Source of the DNA: Porticoccaceae bacterium
GTDB lineage: Bacteria; Pseudomonadota; Gammaproteobacteria; Pseudomonadales; Porticoccaceae
Assembly (NCBI GenBank): GCA_021773435.1
Contig: JAJFKC010000036.1
Coordinates: 84,372-148,371 of the forward strand
Reading direction: 5' to 3'
DNA: 64,000 bases
The translations under genes and the position numbers were made by a program. Positions 56,451 to 64,000 of this stretch are shown here, one piece after another; within the stretch, counting starts at the first letter, position 1; the number at the start of each line of letters is the position of its first letter. The notes below the pieces were generated by a model, which saw only the letters and a program-made list of their open reading frames with translations, searched no databases and was not told the DNA's origin.

Positions 56451-57273
56451 GGCAGGATACTGGTCCGGGATCGTCGGTTAACGTTAGTCCATTGGCAAAA
56501 AACGGATAACGACTAAAGCCTATTTTTTCCTGCTCAAGGGCATGGGCTGCCGCACCGGGTAAACGCAAAATCAAATAGATTATTTCTGCTTGTTCGGGTT
56601 CAAACTCCAGATCAAAAAATGTGGCGGCTGCCACGCCGGAAAAAGTCAGGGGTGTTTGGGAATACCCCTCCAAATCTAAACGATGGTTTTTTAACCACTG
56701 TAGGGTGTCAGTGCCGTCAAACGTGCAAAGGTGGTCCAGCAATTGCCTTACTGGAGTGGGGCAACAGGCGCCATTAGGATCAAACCCAGGCGTGTGTTCG
56801 AATTCTGGCCAGACATCGGCACGCTCGTCTTTTGGCGGATTGGTGATGATTTTCTGCCAGGCCTTAAGGTCGGCGCCACATTGCTGCCAGTATTGCACGG
56901 TTGTATAAACCTCTCGGCTACCGCCCAGGTTTCCTGCACCCACTGAGATTGCCGCGATCAGGGCCGAGGCGCGCGTCGAGCCACCGACGCCAGCATTCAT
57001 AGCCGCACGCACACTATGATCCCTTGGTCCAGGGTTTGCTAACGCTACGGCGAGAGATTCGAATATTTTTGCCTGTGACTCGTTTGGCGGCTCCAGCTTA
57101 AATAGCAACCATATATATTCAATCAGGCTTATTTTGCCTAGTAGGTCGCCATAGACATCGTAGCCTGAGCAATAGCAGGTAGAAGCAGCAAAAGGGTTAT
57201 CAGGTTCGGCCTCTTCCCGCCATATTTTGGTGGTGATTTGTTCGCGCTGAGGTTCGTCTGTTGAATCGGTCAT
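56443..57273 (-). CDS. Citrate-synthase-fold protein A, catalytic residues apparently replaced
   Basis: A 276-residue protein with citrate synthase/citryl-CoA lyase features: SLIEYIWLLFKLEPP (49-63), VRAAMNAGVGGSTRASALIAA (88-108), and LPGAAAHALEQEKIGFSR (238-255), which parallels the AHxxEQ helix. In place of GPLHGGANE it reads GAGNLGGSRE (112-121), so the first catalytic His is missing; TPGFDPNG (161-168) replaces GFGHRVY; and PLTFSG (208-213) replaces VDFYSG. The ATG at 57273 is preferred to the longer frame, which runs into the upstream gene. Spacing is 22 bp after the ThDP enzyme gene. Function unknown. Confidence 0.7.
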   Translation of the reverse strand: MTDSTDEPQREQITTKIWREEAEPDNPFAASTCYCSGYDVYGDLLGKISLIEYIWLLFKLEPPNESQAKIFESLAVALANPGPRDHSVRAAMNAGVGGSTRASALIAAISVGAGNLGGSREVYTTVQYWQQCGADLKAWQKIITNPPKDERADVWPEFEHTPGFDPNGACCPTPVRQLLDHLCTFDGTDTLQWLKNHRLDLEGYSQTPLTFSGVAAATFFDLEFEPEQAEIIYLILRLPGAAAHALEQEKIGFSRYPFFANGLTLTDDPGPVSCHE

Positions 57274-57295
57274 GAGTGTGGTTCGTATCGCGTAT

Positions 57296-59092
57296 TTATG
57301 CGTTGGCGCGCAAAAAATCGGTGCGGCCACCAATGGGCGGCATTGCTTCGGGATCAATGCGCACATCTAGCAGCGTGGGGCCCTTGTGCTGGCTGATGGC
57401 ATCGCCGTCGAGGGCAAGAAGAGCTTCCGCCGATTTAATAATGCATGACTGCGCGCCCATGGCTTTGGCAAATGCTGCGAAATTAATTTCCGGCAATTCG
57501 AATGCGATTGGTTCAGCATCCGTTAGCCGTTGGCCGTGCTTGACCATGCCGAGGGCGTTATCGTTCAGGACCACAAATATCACCGGCAGCTTTTCTTGAA
57601 TAGCGACGGTGATTTCCTGGCCGTTCATTAACATGCTGCCGTCGCCGGTTATACAAACGACGGGTTCGCCAGGGTGTGCCAGGGCAGTACCGACAGCGCT
57701 GCCAATGGCCCATCCCATGGGGGCGAAATCCAGGGTCGCTCGGAACAGCCCACCTCTGGCATCGCGCCTGCCTGAGATTCTCCGATCATAAGGGTGTAAA
57801 TAGTGAATCGCCCACGCAAAGCTGTTGCCGACGTCTGCCAGATAATGCGTGTGCGCAGGAAATATATTGGGTAACTCGCGCATTAATCTCTGGGGCTTAA
57901 GGGGCACAGCGTCAGAGATAAAACTGTCTTCGTCGTCCAGCTTGAAAGACCGTTTGCGCTCAGGGGTATCTATTTCTTGATTAGGGTCGGTGTTGCAAGA
58001 TTTGGCTTTTTTACCCAGCTTATCCAGGACCGTATCAAAGATGGTTTCAATACGACCCCGCACATGTAGAGCCGCCATCGGTGTTTTAGCGAAGTTAATT
58101 TCACTTTCTTCAATGTGGATAATACGTTTATTAAAGAGCTGTAAGTCCCAGCCGCTGGTAGCCCATTGGCCAAGATGTGCGCCGATGACAAATATTCGGT
58201 CTACGCCTGAATCGGTCATTAATTGCCGGGCATCCTCATGACCGGCAATGCCAATAACACCGCGAAACAAAGGGTGGTAAGGACTGACCAGACCTTTGCC
58301 CTGAGGCGTGACTACGAGCTGCGCGTTTATTTGCATGGCTAAAGAGAGGATCAGGCCAATTGACTCGGCAGCTTCATCGCCGATTAAAAATACGGGTTTA
58401 TTGCACTGAGCGATTTCTTCTACCAATTGAGCCACTGCCGCCGTATCAAAAAGTGACGGCTTGTTGAGCAAAGTAGGTAAGTCATAGAGTGGTTTGTTGG
58501 AGTCCGGAGACTCGTGCCAGACATCCATGGGTACACTGATATGGGCCGGGCCGCGATCGGAAAAGGCGGTCATAATGGCGGTGATAAGCTTACGTTCAAA
58601 TTGATCGGGATGAGACACCAGGGTGCTATAACGACACATCTGTTGAAATAACGTGACTGTATTAACAGCGGTGCAGGAGGATTCCTGAACTGCCCCGGCG
58701 CCGAAGCTCGATAGTGGTGTCTGGGCGGTAATAACCAGCAGTGGGATATTATATTCTGCGGTTGCAGCAACCCCGGTTATAAGGTTTGTCGCGCCTGGAC
58801 CAGTAGTGGCGCAGCAAACGCCAAGCTTGCCGGTACTCCGCGAATAGCCGTCGGCCATATAGGCAGCACCGGACTCGTGGCGTGCAACAATGGTTCTGGG
58901 CCCGCCCTGGCGCTCACTTCTTGCCATTGCATTGTAGAAAGGCTCAATGGCACCGCCCGGTATTCCGAAAACGTATTCGACGCCGAGCTGCTCGAGATAA
59001 GCGAGCAGCAGGTCGGCATAATCTGTGACTTTAATTCCCTTTCGATGTTTGTCCTTGACTACTCCCTGCCTGGGCTGGTGTTGAATACCCAT
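57296..59092 (-). CDS. Thiamine-diphosphate enzyme, acetolactate-synthase-like
   Basis: A 598-residue cytosolic enzyme of the acetohydroxyacid synthase/pyruvate oxidase superfamily. The N-terminal Pyr domain has YVFGIPGGAIEPFY and the catalytic Glu73 in ARHESGAAYMADGYSR. The C-terminal PP domain has GDGSMLMN beginning at residue 483 and ending in the Mg-binding Asn. It diverges in the usual active-site entry loop (GRRDARGGLFRATLDFAPMG), so the substrate need not be pyruvate. The ATG at 59092 has GAGG about 10 bases upstream. It heads the six-gene minus-strand unit with the two citrate-synthase-fold proteins; a 2-oxoacid or acyl-CoA C-C bond reaction is inferred. Confidence 0.82.
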   Translation of the reverse strand: MGIQHQPRQGVVKDKHRKGIKVTDYADLLLAYLEQLGVEYVFGIPGGAIEPFYNAMARSERQGGPRTIVARHESGAAYMADGYSRSTGKLGVCCATTGPGATNLITGVAATAEYNIPLLVITAQTPLSSFGAGAVQESSCTAVNTVTLFQQMCRYSTLVSHPDQFERKLITAIMTAFSDRGPAHISVPMDVWHESPDSNKPLYDLPTLLNKPSLFDTAAVAQLVEEIAQCNKPVFLIGDEAAESIGLILSLAMQINAQLVVTPQGKGLVSPYHPLFRGVIGIAGHEDARQLMTDSGVDRIFVIGAHLGQWATSGWDLQLFNKRIIHIEESEINFAKTPMAALHVRGRIETIFDTVLDKLGKKAKSCNTDPNQEIDTPERKRSFKLDDEDSFISDAVPLKPQRLMRELPNIFPAHTHYLADVGNSFAWAIHYLHPYDRRISGRRDARGGLFRATLDFAPMGWAIGSAVGTALAHPGEPVVCITGDGSMLMNGQEITVAIQEKLPVIFVVLNDNALGMVKHGQRLTDAEPIAFELPEINFAAFAKAMGAQSCIIKSAEALLALDGDAISQHKGPTLLDVRIDPEAMPPIGGRTDFLRANA

Positions 59093-59279
59093 TATTTAAA
59101 ACCTCGTTATATCAATGGCTTGGCGAGACTAGTTAATTTAAATTGATCTTAACGCTAATGCGGGGTCAATAGCAACAGCACAAATGCCACGTTGATATCG
59201 ACAAACCCTCGGTATCTTTGGGTAAAATGCCGCTTGAAATGGGGTTAACTAACTTGCTGGGCCTTAAGAAGGGAGATAT
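59093..59279. promoter_or_regulatory. Divergent regulatory region between the ThDP enzyme and aminotransferase genes
   Basis: This 187-bp spacer must drive the six-gene unit to the left and the aminotransferase to the right. It contains an AATTTAAATT palindrome at 59135-59144 in an AT-rich patch. No consensus promoter is convincing, and no regulator gene is adjacent. Confidence 0.4.
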
Positions 59280-60599
59280 ATGAGCGAAACCAATTTGCAC
59301 AACTGGTGGCAACCGTTTACCAATGTCCGCGGTTTTCGCCAGAACCCTCGGCTTATCGAGCGAGCTAAAGGTTGCTTTCTGTATACGCCAGATGGTCGTG
59401 AAGTGCTGGATATAACCGCTGGGCTGTGGTGTGCAAACCTGGGTCATGGTCGAAAAGAAGTGGCTGATGCAGTCCATAAGCAGTTGATGCAAATGGATTT
59501 TTGTCCGCCCTTCCAGTTTGGCTCGCCGGTGACTTTTGAGTTTGCTGAGAAGTTGGTGGAATACGCTCCAGATGGTTTGAACAGGGTATTTTTCACCAAT
59601 TCGGGTTCTGAATCGGTGGATACGGCGATGAAGATTGCCAGCCAGTACCAACGGGCGCGGGGCAAGGCAAGTAAAACCCGATTCGTTGCTCGCGAGCGTG
59701 GTTACCATGGCGTTAACATCGGCAGTACATCGTTACAGGGTATCCCCAATAACCGGAAAGGCTTCCCCACCCTGGAGGCAGTAGATTTTCTACCGGATAT
59801 GCTCGATATAACCAACAGCGCATTTAACCGAGGTTTGCCGGAAAGTGGTGCGGATAAAGCGCATGCGCTGGAAAAGATCATTGCCATTCGCGGTGCGGAG
59901 AATATTTGTGCGGTCATTGTTGAGCCTGTCGTGGGTGCAGGGGGTATGGTGCCACCACCCGAGGGCTATCTAGAAAGATTGCGCCAGATATGTGACCAAT
60001 TCGACATTTTGCTGATATTTGATGAGGTGGTGACGGGTTACGGCAGAACCGGATCAGCTTTTGCGGCCATTGAGTTTGGCGTAACGCCCGATTTAATGAC
60101 CACCGCCAAGGCCATAAATGGCGGCACCGTGCCCATGGGTGGGGTGTTCATTAAGGAAGAGATTCAGGAGGCTATTTTCGATGCCGCACCAGGCGGTATG
60201 CCAGAAATTTTCCATGGCAACACCTATGCAGGGGCACCAGTCGCAGCGGCCGCGGGTTTAGCCGCGTTTGAAATATATGAGCGTGAGGGTTTGCTGACCA
60301 GGGCATCGGGACCCATCGGCCAATATTGGCAGGAGGCACTGCACAGCCTTCGTGATATTCCCCATCTGATTGATATTCGCAACTATGGCTTGCTGGGCGC
60401 CATCACCTTTGCGCCCAACCCAGATAAGTACCCCACCGGGGTTGGCGTGCCGGTGCACAATAAGTGCTTTGAAAATGGCCTGCTTTGCCGTGCGGTGGCT
60501 GACAACATGGTGATGTCGCCACCATTGACCATCTCCGAGCCGGAGATTGATTTGTTTATTGATCGATTGCGTCAGTCCATTGCGGATGTGCTGGGTTAA
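59280..60599 (+). CDS. Class III aminotransferase, omega-amino acid:pyruvate type
   Basis: A PLP enzyme that moves an amino group from an omega-amino acid or amine to pyruvate or another oxoacid. The 439-residue protein shows NWWQPFTNVRGFRQNP, FFTNSGSESVDTAMKIA (104-120), the PLP Asp248 in IFDEVVTGYGRTG, and the Schiff-base Lys277 in MTTAKAINGGTVPMGG. It is most like the beta-alanine:pyruvate transaminase group. The ATG at 59280 has AAGGGAG at good spacing. It diverges from the six-gene unit and precedes a class III alcohol dehydrogenase by 42 bp. The aldehyde product could feed that region, but this is inference. Confidence 0.9.
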   Translation: MSETNLHNWWQPFTNVRGFRQNPRLIERAKGCFLYTPDGREVLDITAGLWCANLGHGRKEVADAVHKQLMQMDFCPPFQFGSPVTFEFAEKLVEYAPDGLNRVFFTNSGSESVDTAMKIASQYQRARGKASKTRFVARERGYHGVNIGSTSLQGIPNNRKGFPTLEAVDFLPDMLDITNSAFNRGLPESGADKAHALEKIIAIRGAENICAVIVEPVVGAGGMVPPPEGYLERLRQICDQFDILLIFDEVVTGYGRTGSAFAAIEFGVTPDLMTTAKAINGGTVPMGGVFIKEEIQEAIFDAAPGGMPEIFHGNTYAGAPVAAAAGLAAFEIYEREGLLTRASGPIGQYWQEALHSLRDIPHLIDIRNYGLLGAITFAPNPDKYPTGVGVPVHNKCFENGLLCRAVADNMVMSPPLTISEPEIDLFIDRLRQSIADVLG

Positions 60600-60641
60600 G
60601 CGGCAACCAACCAAATATAAAGACGAACTTAGGAAGCTATT

Positions 60642-61748
60642 ATGAAAACGCGCGCTGCCCTGGCATTCGCCGCAGGTAAACCCTTAGAAATTCACGAGGT
60701 TGATCTGGCTGGCCCACAAGGGGGAGAAGTGCTGGTCGAAATTAAAGCCACCGGTGTTTGTCACACCGATGCTTTTACCCTGTCCGGTGACGATCCTGAG
60801 GGTGCGTTCCCAGCGATACTCGGCCATGAAGGTGCGGGCGTGGTGATGGAGGTAGGTGCAGGGGTGACTTCGGTTAAGCCTGGTGATCATGTGATACCGC
60901 TATATACACCGGAATGTCGGCAATGCGATTTTTGTTTGCATCCCAAAACTAACCTTTGTCAGGCTATTCGCACCACGCAGGGTGAGGGTGTCATGCCGGA
61001 TGGTAGCAGTCGGTTTTCGCTGGATGGTGAGCCTATCTTGCATTATATGGGCTGTTCAACGTTCTCGAATTACACAGTATTGCCAGAAATTGCCCTGGCC
61101 AAAGTCCGAGAGGACGCCCCATTCGACAAGATTTGTTATATCGGTTGTGGCGTGACGACCGGTGTGGGCGCAGTGGTATACAAGGCTCAGGTTAAACCGG
61201 GTTCGCGGGTGGTGGTTTTTGGCCTGGGTGGTATCGGCCTTAATGTCGTCCAGGGCGCACGAATGATCGGCGCGAGGCAAATTATTGGTATCGATATGAA
61301 TGCTGATAAAGCGCCCCTGGCAGAAAAGTTTGGCATGACCGATTTTATAAATCCCACAGAGGTGGACGATGTGGTTGAGGCGATTCTCGACCTGACTGGA
61401 GGCGGAGCTGACTATACTTTTGAGTGCATCGGCAACGTTAACGTTATGCGCCAGGCTCTGGAGTGTTGTCACAAGGGTTGGGGTGAATCATACGTGATTG
61501 GTGTCGCCGGGGCTGGACAGGAAATTACCACCCGACCCTTCCAGCTCGTTACCGGCAGATCCTGGCACGGTGTCGCCTTTGGTGGCGCCCGCGGTCGCAC
61601 TGATGTGCCCACTATTGTCGACTGGTATATGGAGGGCAAGATCAATATTGATGAGTTGATTACCCACACGATGCCCCTGGACGAAATTAATTCAGCGTTT
61701 GATTTGATGCATGCGGGCGAGAGTATTCGTTCAGTGGTGGTTTATTAG
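60642..61748 (+). CDS. frmA: S-(hydroxymethyl)glutathione dehydrogenase / class III alcohol dehydrogenase
   Basis: It oxidises the glutathione adduct of formaldehyde to S-formylglutathione with NAD+, and also reduces S-nitrosoglutathione. Catalytic zinc ligands are Cys40 ([12 protein letters not shown]) and His62 (LGHEGAG); structural zinc ligands are Cys92, Cys95, Cys98 and Cys106. The NAD site [16 protein letters not shown] and the 368-residue length fit class III enzymes. No S-formylglutathione hydrolase or FrmR repressor is next to it. The ATG at 60642 follows TAGGAAG. Confidence 0.93.
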   Translation: MKTRAALAFAAGKPLEIHEVDLAGPQGGEVLVEIKATGVCHTDAFTLSGDDPEGAFPAILGHEGAGVVMEVGAGVTSVKPGDHVIPLYTPECRQCDFCLHPKTNLCQAIRTTQGEGVMPDGSSRFSLDGEPILHYMGCSTFSNYTVLPEIALAKVREDAPFDKICYIGCGVTTGVGAVVYKAQVKPGSRVVVFGLGGIGLNVVQGARMIGARQIIGIDMNADKAPLAEKFGMTDFINPTEVDDVVEAILDLTGGGADYTFECIGNVNVMRQALECCHKGWGESYVIGVAGAGQEITTRPFQLVTGRSWHGVAFGGARGRTDVPTIVDWYMEGKINIDELITHTMPLDEINSAFDLMHAGESIRSVVVY

Positions 61749-61774
61749 GCGGCTAATTTTCTGGCTACGCAGAC

Positions 61775-62278
61775 TCAGGCAACTGGCTCCATCACCATAA
61801 TGGGAATATGCCGTTGCCCCGCTCTGATTTTGTAATGGGGGAAGCCCATATAAGTATCTAGCGCATACACCCAGCATTTTTCGTATTCTTCGCCTTCAGC
61901 TTGGTGGGCGATGTAGGTATGGGTCAGGCCGTTAAGTGTGCAGGTGGCCTCCGGATTGGCCAGCAAGTTGTAATACCAGGCTGGATTGTGACTCTGACCA
62001 AAATTCGAGGCGATCAAAATCAGAGTTTCCGGTTTTTCTTCATCTTCAATACACAGCAGGGGGATGGTTCTAATCAGGCCGCTCCTTGCGCCTTTGTTAG
62101 CGAGCACCACCACCGGTAATCCGGTCATCATGCCTGCCATGGTGGTGCGACCATCCGATAAGCTAAAAAATATCCGATCGAGATGATGCTGGGTACGAGC
62201 CAGAAACCAGGCTCCCGGTTTAGATGAGGCTATTTTTTGCATAAATTGCTGAGTACCGGAGAGCGGTTTTCTGGTCAT
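61775..62278 (-). CDS. Deazaflavin-dependent (DDN-like) nitroreductase family protein
   Basis: A 167-residue split-barrel protein of the PF04075 family, whose mycobacterial members are F420H2-dependent quinone or nitro reductases. VVVLANKGARSGLIRTIPLL and IASNFGQSHNPAWYYNLLANPEATC are diagnostic; the GARSG and SNFGQ parts form the cofactor pocket. No F420 biosynthesis genes are in this window, so the true cofactor is uncertain; FMN or none is possible. It converges with frmA and diverges from srkA. Confidence 0.82.
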   Translation of the reverse strand: MTRKPLSGTQQFMQKIASSKPGAWFLARTQHHLDRIFFSLSDGRTTMAGMMTGLPVVVLANKGARSGLIRTIPLLCIEDEEKPETLILIASNFGQSHNPAWYYNLLANPEATCTLNGLTHTYIAHQAEGEEYEKCWVYALDTYMGFPHYKIRAGQRHIPIMVMEPVA

Positions 62279-62451
62279 ATTGATTCGCCTGTTAAGAGTT
62301 CTGAATTCGATTATAAGTTATAACCTATGGTTTTCGTCCGGGTGCAAAACGAATTGTTTCTTTATCGTACAGATACTTGAGCATCAAAAGTCGGTGTGGC
62401 CAAGGTGCTATGCTGTACGCTTTTGCAGCCAGGCGCTATCAGGATTTTTTT

Positions 62452-63450
62452 ATGACGTCGGCACCGTTTGATCAAGCCCACCCGTTTGACCGATTAACCC
62501 CGGATTTTCTGATAGACGCGGTTGAAAGTCAGGATTTACTCTGCGATGGCCGATTATTCCCGCTCAACAGCTACGAAAATCGCGTCTACCAAATCGGTAT
62601 CGAAGACGCGGACCCCATGATCGCCAAATTTTACCGACCGCAGCGTTGGTCGGATGATCAAATTCTTGAAGAGCACGAGTTTTGCCTTGAGCTGGTTGAT
62701 CACGAATTACCGGTAGTGCCGCCCTGGCGCAACGGAGCTGGTGAAACGTTGTTCAAGTTTGATGATTTTCGCTTCGCGTTATTTTTGCGCAGAGGTGGCC
62801 ATGCGCCTGAGCTGGGTGACCTGGATAGCCTGTTTACGATTGGTCGGTTAATGGGTCGCATCCATCTGGTGGGGGCGGCCAAACCCTTTATCTATAGACC
62901 GACACTTGATTTGGAGAGTTATGGTTATCAAAGTGTAAAGCTAATTAGTGAGGGATTTATTCCGCCAAGCCTCAAAGAATCTTACGATTCAATCACCGCT
63001 CAATTGCTCAGTGTGCTGGAAGATGAATTATCTATCCTTAAAGAAATACCTTTGTTACGAAGCCACGGCGATTGCCATGTCGGTAACATCTTATGGCGTG
63101 ATGACACCCCGCATTTTGTCGATTTCGATGATGCTCGTATGGCTCCGGCGATACAGGATCTGTGGATGCTATTGTCCGGCAGCCGGGCTGATCGAATCGC
63201 CCAATTGTCTGAGGTTGTAGAGGGTTATAATGAGTTCTACGATTTTCAACCACGGCAATTAAAGCTTATCGAGCCGCTCCGGGCCTTGCGTATCCTGCAC
63301 CATACGGCCTGGATAGCCAGTCGTTGGGATGACCCAGCCTTTCCCAGAGCATTTTCCTGGTTTAACACGGAACGGTTTTGGGGCGAACATGTTCTGGAAT
63401 TGCGCGAGCAATACGCTGCCCTGGGCGAGCCACCGCTTAAATTAGCTTAG
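62452..63450 (+). CDS. srkA: Stress response serine/threonine kinase SrkA (YihE)
   Basis: A kinase-like protein of the APH fold; the E. coli homologue counters stress-induced death signalling and is Cpx-linked. The 332-residue protein has RLFPLNSYENRVYQIG (glycine-rich-like loop), PMIAKFYRP with the ATP-binding Lys, the catalytic loop SHGDCHVGNILW and the metal-binding VDFDDA. AGGA at 62441-62444 precedes the ATG at 62452, which is preferred to the upstream extension. In many Gammaproteobacteria srkA adjoins dsbA; here a ferredoxin follows on the other strand. Confidence 0.92.
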   Translation: MTSAPFDQAHPFDRLTPDFLIDAVESQDLLCDGRLFPLNSYENRVYQIGIEDADPMIAKFYRPQRWSDDQILEEHEFCLELVDHELPVVPPWRNGAGETLFKFDDFRFALFLRRGGHAPELGDLDSLFTIGRLMGRIHLVGAAKPFIYRPTLDLESYGYQSVKLISEGFIPPSLKESYDSITAQLLSVLEDELSILKEIPLLRSHGDCHVGNILWRDDTPHFVDFDDARMAPAIQDLWMLLSGSRADRIAQLSEVVEGYNEFYDFQPRQLKLIEPLRALRILHHTAWIASRWDDPAFPRAFSWFNTERFWGEHVLELREQYAALGEPPLKLA

Positions 63451-63519
63451 TGGTTTTTTGGGCGTTGATAAAAGCAGCTGACCTACTGTTGATTTGCTCG
63501 CGCGCTCAGGTTCTTATCA

Positions 63520-63834
63520 TCATTCCATCGGTGTGAGCCTAACGGTTAGGCCGTCCATGTCATCACTGATTTTAATCTGGCAGCATAGTCGCGACGTGGC
63601 AGTGAGATAGTGGGCAGTATCGAGTAAATCCTCTTCGTCTTCGCTTACTTCGCCAAGACGTTTGTACCAATCTTCATCAACAGTTACATGACAGGTTGCG
63701 CAGGCTAGCGAGCCACCACAGGCTGCGAGCATCGGTAAATCCAGCTCCTTGGCGACTTCCATGACAGTGTTTCCAACGGTGGCATCGACTTCGACCTGTT
63801 CTCCGTCGACTTTGATGAAGGTAATATTTGGCAT
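63520..63834 (-). CDS. [2Fe-2S] ferredoxin, adrenodoxin/ISC type
   Basis: A 104-residue electron carrier. The cluster ligands are Cys39, Cys45 and Cys48 (ACGGSLACATC) and a fourth Cys in SRLCC (Cys84 or Cys85). The acidic ISC/adrenodoxin-like helix (GEVSEDEEDLLDTAHYLT) is present. It could serve a cytochrome P450 or Rieske-type oxygenase, since no isc genes are adjacent; that partner is not in the window. The ATG at 63834 has AAGGAG upstream. Confidence 0.88.
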   Translation of the reverse strand: MPNITFIKVDGEQVEVDATVGNTVMEVAKELDLPMLAACGGSLACATCHVTVDEDWYKRLGEVSEDEEDLLDTAHYLTATSRLCCQIKISDDMDGLTVRLTPME

Positions 63835-64000
63835 TTGCTTCGACTCCTTTTATTGGTACTATTAACCCGGCTTCCTAATAGGCTGGTTATGCTGCATAGG
63901 TTATTTTGGGATGCTGAAAATATTTCTTTACTCTGTTCGGTTGCTTTTGCAACATGCGCATATGCGATAACACCTTTGCTTTGAGTTGTTTTCTATTTCT

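Noticed and set aside
55611..57273. One citrate synthase gene broken by a frameshift
   Set aside because: Each frame carries its own version of the PxPR...GGxTR block, so they are duplicated paralogues rather than two halves of one gene.
59135..59144. AATTTAAATT palindrome as an operator of the divergent region
   Set aside because: A 10-base AT-only palindrome in an AT-rich spacer is weak evidence; kept only as a note in the spacer entry.
57296..60599. A taurine pathway (aminotransferase plus sulfoacetaldehyde acetyltransferase)
   Set aside because: The ThDP enzyme is on the opposite strand with citrate-synthase-fold partners, no phosphotransacetylase or sulfonate transporter is present, and its loop is not recognisably Xsc-like; not excluded but unsupported.

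Overview
The window is a stretch of gammaproteobacterial chromosome. The evidence is the gene order: coaD-rsmD-ftsY-ftsE-ftsX-rpoH, then yggS-proC-yggT-yggU-metX-metW-rdgB-hemW, then pilT-pilU, ruvX-yqgE-tonB-gshB and pilG-H-I-J-K-chpA-B-C. This resembles the Pseudomonas backbone and that of marine relatives such as the Cellvibrionales. Fatty-acyl-CoA genes, a thiolase/HMG-CoA-synthase-like pair and a TonB receptor suit an aerobic, probably marine, heterotroph with twitching pili. The genus cannot be fixed from this sequence. I saw no rRNA, tRNA, phage, insertion sequence or CRISPR array.

Layout. 1-4.9 kb: partial coaD, rsmD, then ftsYEX and the heat-shock sigma factor rpoH, which has a near-perfect sigma-E promoter. 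5-7.6 kb: DUF423 protein, trmB, a TIGR02444 protein and an FKBP lipoprotein. 7.7-10.9 kb: gshA-acpH-dsbB on the minus strand and a small unknown gene. 11.2-13.8 kb: an HMG-CoA-synthase-like/DUF35 fusion and an SCP2-type thiolase. 13.9-19.4 kb: rho, trxA, a fused membrane/flavin oxidoreductase and an ArsM-like methyltransferase. 19.4-26.3 kb: a minus-strand housekeeping series from yggS to hemW. 26.4-28.6 kb: the pilus retraction ATPases PilT and PilU. 28.7-31.6 kb: gshB-tonB-yqgE-ruvX. 31.9-43.6 kb: the complete Pil-Chp chemosensory cluster. 43.8-47.9 kb: cytochrome c, acyl-CoA ligase and acyl-CoA dehydrogenase.

48-59 kb is the most unusual part. Six minus-strand genes are packed with gaps of at most 35 bp or with overlaps. 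In transcription order they are a thiamine-diphosphate enzyme, two citrate-synthase-fold paralogues that seem to lack the canonical catalytic residues, a TonB-dependent receptor, an orphan periplasmic binding protein, and a 1494-residue hybrid kinase ending in GGDEF and EAL. I read this as one unit that takes up or senses a compound, reports it through phosphorelay and cyclic-di-GMP, and processes it with an unusual C-C bond enzyme set. A class III aminotransferase and a glutathione-dependent formaldehyde dehydrogenase diverge from it. The window closes with a deazaflavin-type nitroreductase family protein, SrkA kinase and a [2Fe-2S] ferredoxin.

Functional links. Glutathione recurs: gshA, gshB and the class III alcohol dehydrogenase are all here, as are thioredoxin and dsbB. 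Signalling recurs too, with Pil-Chp (surface sensing and twitching) and the hybrid kinase (cyclic-di-GMP) about 4.4 kb apart. All functional calls come from reading motifs by eye; no database search was run.
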